From the NCBI GenBank assembly GCA_021828245.1, contig JAKASC010000099.1:1-8292 (forward strand): 8,292 nucleotides of DNA, written 5' to 3'. This document shows, piece after piece, positions 4,624 to 8,292 of this stretch. The notes beneath the pieces were generated by a model. It was given only the letters and a program-made list of their open reading frames with translations, was not told the origin of the DNA and searched no databases. The translations under genes and the position numbers were made by a program. This stretch comes from Acidobacteriota bacterium (GTDB lineage: Bacteria > Acidobacteriota > Terriglobia > UBA7540). Position 1 is the first letter of the stretch, and each line of letters starts with the position of its first letter.

Positions 4624-7320
4624 TTGAAAATTTTTATAACGCCGCAGATGAAGAAAGGGATTCTCCACGGACTGGTGGTCGCTTGCCTCGTCGCCGGATG
4701 GTCCCGGGTGGCGAGCGCGCAAGCGCAACCGAAGCCAGCGGTCCCTCCTTATCTCAATCCTTCTCTTCCCATCCGGCAACGCGTGGACGATTTGGTCTCC
4801 CGCATGACGCTGCGAGAGAAAGTGCTGCAAATGCAGCACACGGCGCCGGCCATCCCGCGGCTAAAGATTCCGGCGTATGACTGGTGGAGCGAGGCGCTGC
4901 ACGGCGTGGCGCGAGCCGGCATCGCCGCCATGTTTCCGCAAGCCATCGGCATGGCGGCCACTTGGGACGCGCCGCTCATCTACCGCGAAGGGCGCGTCAT
5001 CGCCACCGAAGCCCGCGCCAAGTACAACCAAGCCATGCGCGAGGGTTTGCACAGCATGTACTTTGGTCTCGACTTTTGGGCCCCCAATATCAACATTGTG
5101 CGAGACCCGCGTTGGGGTCGCGGCCAAGAAACTTACGGCGAAGACCCCTTCCTGACGGGAACCCTGGCCACGGCCTATGTGCGCGGTATGCAAGGCAACA
5201 ACCCCAAATATTTCGAGGTGATTGCCACCCCAAAACACTTTGACGCCTACAGTGGGCCGGAACCGTTGCGGCACCGCTTCAGCGCCACCGTTTCGCCGCA
5301 CGCCTTTGAGGACACATACCTCCCGGCCTTTCGCGCCGCCGTGGTTCACGGACATGCCGACTCTGTCATGTGCTCCTACAATGCCATCAACGGCGTCCCC
5401 TCTTGCGCCAATCCGTTTTTGTTAAAGACCATGCTGCGCCAGGCGTGGCATTTTCATGGTTATGTGACCTCGGACTGCGGCGCCGTGGCGGATATTGCCT
5501 TTGGCCATCATTATGCCCCGAATCTCGAACAGGCCTCGGCCGACGCTGTGAAGGCCGGAACCGACACCACCTGTGGCAATGAATACGTGACCCTCGTCAA
5601 AGCCGTCCATGACGGGCTGGTCAAGGAAAGCGTGATTGATCGAGCCGTTCGCAGGCTCTTTACGGCCCGCATGAAGCTAGGGATGTTCGATCCGCCGAGC
5701 ATGGTTCCTTTTAGCAAAATCCCCATGTCGGAGGTTAACTCGCCGGCGCATCGGGCGCTGGCGCTCCGAGCGGCGCGCGAATCCATGGTCCTGCTTAAAA
5801 ACGACGGCATTCTCCCTCTGAAGCCGAACCTGCACACCCTGGCCGTGATTGGTCCCGAAGCCACGCTCTTGCGCGCCCTTGAAGGGAATTATCACGGCGT
5901 CGCCTCGGACCCCGTCCTGCCGCTCGACGGCATGATTCGGCAATTTTCGGGCAAGGCGCGCATTCTCTACGCGCAAGGCTCGCCGCTCGTCTCCGAGCTG
6001 CCCGTGCCCGTTCCTCGCACCGTTTTCCATCCGCGCAAAGGCTCCCGGGTCGTGGGACTCCACGCCGAATATTTTGCCAATGCCCATTTTTCCGGTTTGC
6101 CGGTCCTCGTCCGCACGGACCCCGAGATCCAATTCGATTGGAACGCCGCTCGACCGGCGCCGAATATTCCTATGAAAACTTTCTCGGTCCGATGGACGGG
6201 CACCTTGACGCCGCCCGGCCCCGGCGATTACACCTTCTCCGTTGCTCAGCCCCATTGTTATCCGTGCGGCGACCACGAGAGCTTTGCGGTTTATCTGGAT
6301 GGCAAGTTAGTCGCGCAGGGCTCCAACTTCAGCCGCCGGCCCGCGCCGCCGTCGTTTCAGGTTCATTTCAACACCGTGCGGCCTCACACCTTTCGCCTGG
6401 ACTACACGCACCGTGCGCCGCTGTTTGGCGCCGGAATCACCTTCGAGTGGAAACCGCCTTTGTCGGTGCTGCGCCAGCAGGCCGTCGCAACCGCCCGGCG
6501 CGCCGACGCGGTCATAGCTTTCGTGGGGTTGTCGCCGGACCTCGAAGGCGAGGAAATGCCGCTTAAAATCCACGGCTTTGACGGAGGCGACCGAACATCC
6601 ATCCGCCTACCGCAGGTTCAGCGGCAACTGCTGCGGGCTCTTGCCTCAACCGGCAAGCCTTTGGTCGTGGTGCTGATGAGCGGCAGTGGCGTTGCCGTGA
6701 ATTGGGCCGAGCGCCATGCCAACGCGATTCTTGAAGCGTGGTATCCCGGCGAGGCGGGCGGTGAAGCTATCGCGGAAACCTTGGCAGGGCAAAACAATCC
6801 TGCGGGGCGGCTGCCTGTCACTTTCTACGCTTCGCTGAGTCAGCTTCCGCCGTTCACGGACTATTCCATGCAAAACCGCACCTACCGCTATTTCCACGGT
6901 CGGCCGCTGTTCGGTTTCGGCTATGGCCTTAGCTACTCAACCTTCGCCTACCGCCATTTGACGCTCTCCTCGAACGTCGTCCCGGCCGGCCAACCGCTGA
7001 CCGTGACAGCAGAGGTGCAGAACACCTCAAAAATTCCGGGTGATGAAGTGGCAGAGTTGTACATTGAATATCCGCCGGCTCCCGGCAACCCGATTCGAGC
7101 CCTCAAAGGTTTTGAGCGAATCCATTTGGCGCCGGGCGAGACGCGCCGGGTCCGCTTCACGTTGACGCCGCGCGACCTGAGCGTGGTCAACGAAAAAGGG
7201 CAGCCGTTGGATCGCGCCGGAACCTACACCGTCTTTGTGGGAGGTCGCCAGCCCGCTCCGGGCGCCCCAGGCGTCGAGGCCAAGTTCCGAATCACTGGCG
7301 AGAAAAAACTCCCTCACTAG
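4624..7320 (+). CDS. Secreted glycoside hydrolase family 3 enzyme with PA14 insertion (beta-xylosidase/beta-glucosidase type)
   Basis: An 898-residue exo-acting GH3 enzyme likely to cut terminal sugars from plant glycans outside the cytoplasm. Residues 1-32 are a signal peptide: a basic n-region (MKK at 9-11), a hydrophobic core about 12-26, and cleavage probably after ASA (30-32). The barrel domain contains WWSEALHG (87-94), DPRWGRGQETYGEDP (161-175), KHFDAYSGPE (from 204) and GYVTSDCGA with the nucleophile Asp284. The sandwich domain begins around LLKNDGILPL (390-399). It is interrupted by a PA14 carbohydrate-binding domain at about 478-612 and resumes with GLSPDLEGEEMP, where a glutamate at 641-644 is the probable acid/base. 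FGFGYGLSYS (763-772) leads into a fibronectin-III-like C-terminal domain. The motifs resemble the xylosidase/arabinosidase branch of GH3, but the substrate cannot be fixed from sequence. Cys545 and Cys548 in the PA14 loop could form a disulfide. TTG start; see the separate ribosome binding site. Confidence 0.95.
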   Translation: MKIFITPQMKKGILHGLVVACLVAGWSRVASAQAQPKPAVPPYLNPSLPIRQRVDDLVSRMTLREKVLQMQHTAPAIPRLKIPAYDWWSEALHGVARAGIAAMFPQAIGMAATWDAPLIYREGRVIATEARAKYNQAMREGLHSMYFGLDFWAPNINIVRDPRWGRGQETYGEDPFLTGTLATAYVRGMQGNNPKYFEVIATPKHFDAYSGPEPLRHRFSATVSPHAFEDTYLPAFRAAVVHGHADSVMCSYNAINGVPSCANPFLLKTMLRQAWHFHGYVTSDCGAVADIAFGHHYAPNLEQASADAVKAGTDTTCGNEYVTLVKAVHDGLVKESVIDRAVRRLFTARMKLGMFDPPSMVPFSKIPMSEVNSPAHRALALRAARESMVLLKNDGILPLKPNLHTLAVIGPEATLLRALEGNYHGVASDPVLPLDGMIRQFSGKARILYAQGSPLVSELPVPVPRTVFHPRKGSRVVGLHAEYFANAHFSGLPVLVRTDPEIQFDWNAARPAPNIPMKTFSVRWTGTLTPPGPGDYTFSVAQPHCYPCGDHESFAVYLDGKLVAQGSNFSRRPAPPSFQVHFNTVRPHTFRLDYTHRAPLFGAGITFEWKPPLSVLRQQAVATARRADAVIAFVGLSPDLEGEEMPLKIHGFDGGDRTSIRLPQVQRQLLRALASTGKPLVVVLMSGSGVAVNWAERHANAILEAWYPGEAGGEAIAETLAGQNNPAGRLPVTFYASLSQLPPFTDYSMQNRTYRYFHGRPLFGFGYGLSYSTFAYRHLTLSSNVVPAGQPLTVTAEVQNTSKIPGDEVAELYIEYPPAPGNPIRALKGFERIHLAPGETRRVRFTLTPRDLSVVNEKGQPLDRAGTYTVFVGGRQPAPGAPGVEAKFRITGEKKLPH

Positions 7321-7564
7321 CCCGACGAAGGGAAGTCCTTCAGAGGCGTTTGCAAACCGTGTCGCGCTCTTCGCGCATCAACCCACGATCGCATGGGGGA
7401 CTCGACCCTTACCTGCCAGGGTGTATTTGCCCGCTCGCGCTCCACCACGGGCTTGGCTGGGAACGCCATAGTTAATGCTTGGGTTCCGGTTGGGCCGACT
7501 CGGGTTTGGCTTCGCAGCCTTCGTGGTGCTGTGCTTGCCCCGACGGGGCATGGGTGCGCGGCGC
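7321..7564. other. Convergent intergenic region without a convincing gene
   Basis: Both strands contain short open frames but none has family resemblance, a sensible ribosome binding site or coding character. A weak GAAGG/CCTTC hairpin (7327-7341) lies just after the GH3 stop, without a T-tract. A stronger GC hairpin is listed separately. I see no RNA gene or repeat. Confidence 0.5.
7536..7550. terminator. Small GC hairpin between convergent genes, possible terminator
   Basis: TGCCCC and GGGGCA form a perfect 6-bp stem around a GAC triloop. It lies 15 nt past the stop of the minus-strand 28-codon frame and about 215 nt past the GH3 stop. It could help stop transcription from either side, but there is no T-tract on either strand. 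Confidence 0.25.
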
Positions 7565-7651
7565 TCACGTAAACCGACTCATCCCCGGCAAGCGCGGCAG
7601 CAACAGAAAAACCACCACAAAAACCGCCGCCAAAAGCAGGACGTTTATCAT
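7565..7651 (-). CDS. Possible 28-residue membrane microprotein
   Basis: On the minus strand an ATG at 7651 opens a 28-codon frame. It encodes a short start, a nearly continuous hydrophobic segment (residues 4-18, VLLLAAVFVVVFLLL), then PRLPGMSRFT with basic residues. This is the pattern of a single-pass small membrane protein with its basic tail inside. It follows the dehydratase stop by 68 nt. No good ribosome binding site is visible, though TATGAT lies 6 nt upstream of the ATG and could be a -10 element. The frame is open further upstream, so a longer form is possible. I do not recognise a family. A GC-rich region can produce such a frame by chance. Confidence 0.35.
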   Translation of the reverse strand: MINVLLLAAVFVVVFLLLPRLPGMSRFT

Positions 7652-7719
7652 GGAGCCATCATACCACGGCGCGCGGTTTCCTGCGCGCTCCCCCCGTCCC
7701 TTGGAGCGCTCGGCCCGGC

Positions 7720-8292
7720 TTACAGGGAAGGCCAGAGGGATTCCCAGATTTTGAATTCGTAATGGACACCGCTCTGCTCGGCCCGCGTGAATTTGCGGCC
7801 GCTCGCCACGTCGAGGGTTTCCTGAAAGATTTTTCGCCCTACCTCTTCGGTGGTTTCCGCGCGGTCGAGGATTGTTCCGGCGTTGATATCGAGGTCGGCG
7901 TAGCTTCGAGCGAGTTGCGAGTTGGAGCCGATTTTCACCACCGGCCCAAGCGCGCAGCCGGTGCCCGTGCCGCGCCCGGTGGTAAACAGCGCCACTTGCG
8001 CTCCACTCAGAAATAAGGCGCTTGTGGAAATCTGGTCGTAGCCGGGCGTATAAAGCACGTAAAGGCCTTTGCGGTGGCCCAGCCACTCGCCGTACTCAAT
8101 CAAATCCTCGACGATGGACGTGCCGCCCTTGGCTTTGACTCCGCTCGATTTCAAATAAATGTTATAGAGTCCGCCCTTGATGTTGCCGGGCGAAGGGTTG
8201 TCGCGAAAGTCGTCGCCGAATTTTTTGACGTAAGCTTCGTACCGGCGGAGCGCCTGCATCAGCTTCTTGCCAACGGCCCGCGTGCGGGCGCG
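7720..8292 (-). CDS. uxaA: UxaA-family sugar-acid dehydratase (altronate/galactarate type), C-terminal part
   Basis: The C-terminal 190 codons of a UxaA/GarD-family dehydratase. These enzymes remove water from altronate or galactarate to form 2-keto-3-deoxy sugar acids, in the cytoplasm, during hexuronate and pectin use. The frame stays open past the ATG at 8259 to the right edge (RARTRAVGKKL precedes it), so the gene begins outside the window and the ATG is internal. Family motifs seen are NPSPGNIKGG, KGGTSIVEDLIEYGE, TPGYD, ALFTTGRGTGTG, PVVKIGSNSQLA, DINAGTI and EEVGRKIFQETLDVASGR. The family usually spans about 490-520 residues, so roughly a third is present. UxaA and GarD share this C-terminal domain, so the altronate assignment is a preference, not a proof. 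The gene converges on the GH3 gene, and together they fit degradation of plant cell wall material. Confidence 0.88.
   Translation of the reverse strand, partial: RARTRAVGKKLMQALRRYEAYVKKFGDDFRDNPSPGNIKGGLYNIYLKSSGVKAKGGTSIVEDLIEYGEWLGHRKGLYVLYTPGYDQISTSALFLSGAQVALFTTGRGTGTGCALGPVVKIGSNSQLARSYADLDINAGTILDRAETTEEVGRKIFQETLDVASGRKFTRAEQSGVHYEFKIWESLWPSL

Noticed and set aside
4672..4720. Lipoprotein signal (VVAC, Cys21) in the GH3 enzyme
   Set aside because: The hydrophobic stretch continues past the cysteine and a good ASA cleavage site for signal peptidase I follows at residues 30-32. A lipoprotein cannot be excluded but is less likely.
7400..7440. A T-arm-like sequence on the minus strand suggesting a tRNA remnant
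   Set aside because: The loop lacks one of the conserved T-arm bases and no acceptor, D or anticodon arms can be built around it.
7317..7568. An 83-codon minus-strand frame in the convergent intergenic region
   Set aside because: No recognisable motif, low-complexity Arg/Pro/Ala composition, no ribosome binding site, and it runs to the GH3 stop. Chance in GC-rich DNA is the simplest explanation.
7565..8086. A 173-codon minus-strand frame covering the dehydratase in another phase
   Set aside because: Most of it is an out-of-frame shadow of the dehydratase. Only its last 28 codons, from the ATG at 7651, were kept as a separate candidate.

Overview
The window is GC-rich bacterial chromosome with ordinary housekeeping genes on the minus strand at the left and plant-polysaccharide and uronate catabolism genes at the right. 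The style of the signal peptidase, the PA14-containing secreted GH3 enzyme and the UxaA-family dehydratase would fit an acidobacterium or a similar soil polysaccharide degrader. That placement is an inference from protein style and no database was searched.

Left half, all minus strand, read right to left: lepB (signal peptidase I, 3674-4255), carA (2430-3554, GTG start), an unrecognised 222-residue single-pass membrane protein (1723-2391), and carB (start at 1718, running off the left edge at about half of its usual length). carA, the unknown gene and carB are tightly packed, with gaps of 38 and 4 nt, so they look like one transcription unit that makes both subunits of carbamoyl phosphate synthetase for pyrimidine and arginine synthesis. 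The unknown gene sits exactly between the two subunit genes and is the least explained protein here.

Middle (4256-4623): a divergent control region. It holds a tRNA-Glu(CTC) gene on the plus strand with an encoded CCA end, a perfect TTGACA promoter upstream, and a GC-rich hairpin downstream. The -35 box of the tRNA promoter is the centre of a perfect 15-bp palindrome. Its first 11 bases recur exactly 200 bp downstream as the -35 region of the next gene's likely promoter.

Right half: a large plus-strand secreted glycoside hydrolase family 3 enzyme with an inserted PA14 domain (4624-7320, TTG start supported by a strong ribosome binding site). It faces a minus-strand UxaA-family (altronate/galactarate-type) dehydratase whose 5' end lies outside the window. 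Between the two convergent genes are a possible 28-residue membrane microprotein reading frame and a small GC hairpin. The GH3 enzyme would release monosaccharides from plant cell wall glycans, and the dehydratase would act on sugar acids from pectin-type material, so they fit one lifestyle although they are not one operon.

I see no CRISPR array, insertion sequence, prophage or defence system. The observations most worth a second look are the gene inside carAB, the paired palindromic promoter elements, and the small hydrophobic reading frame.
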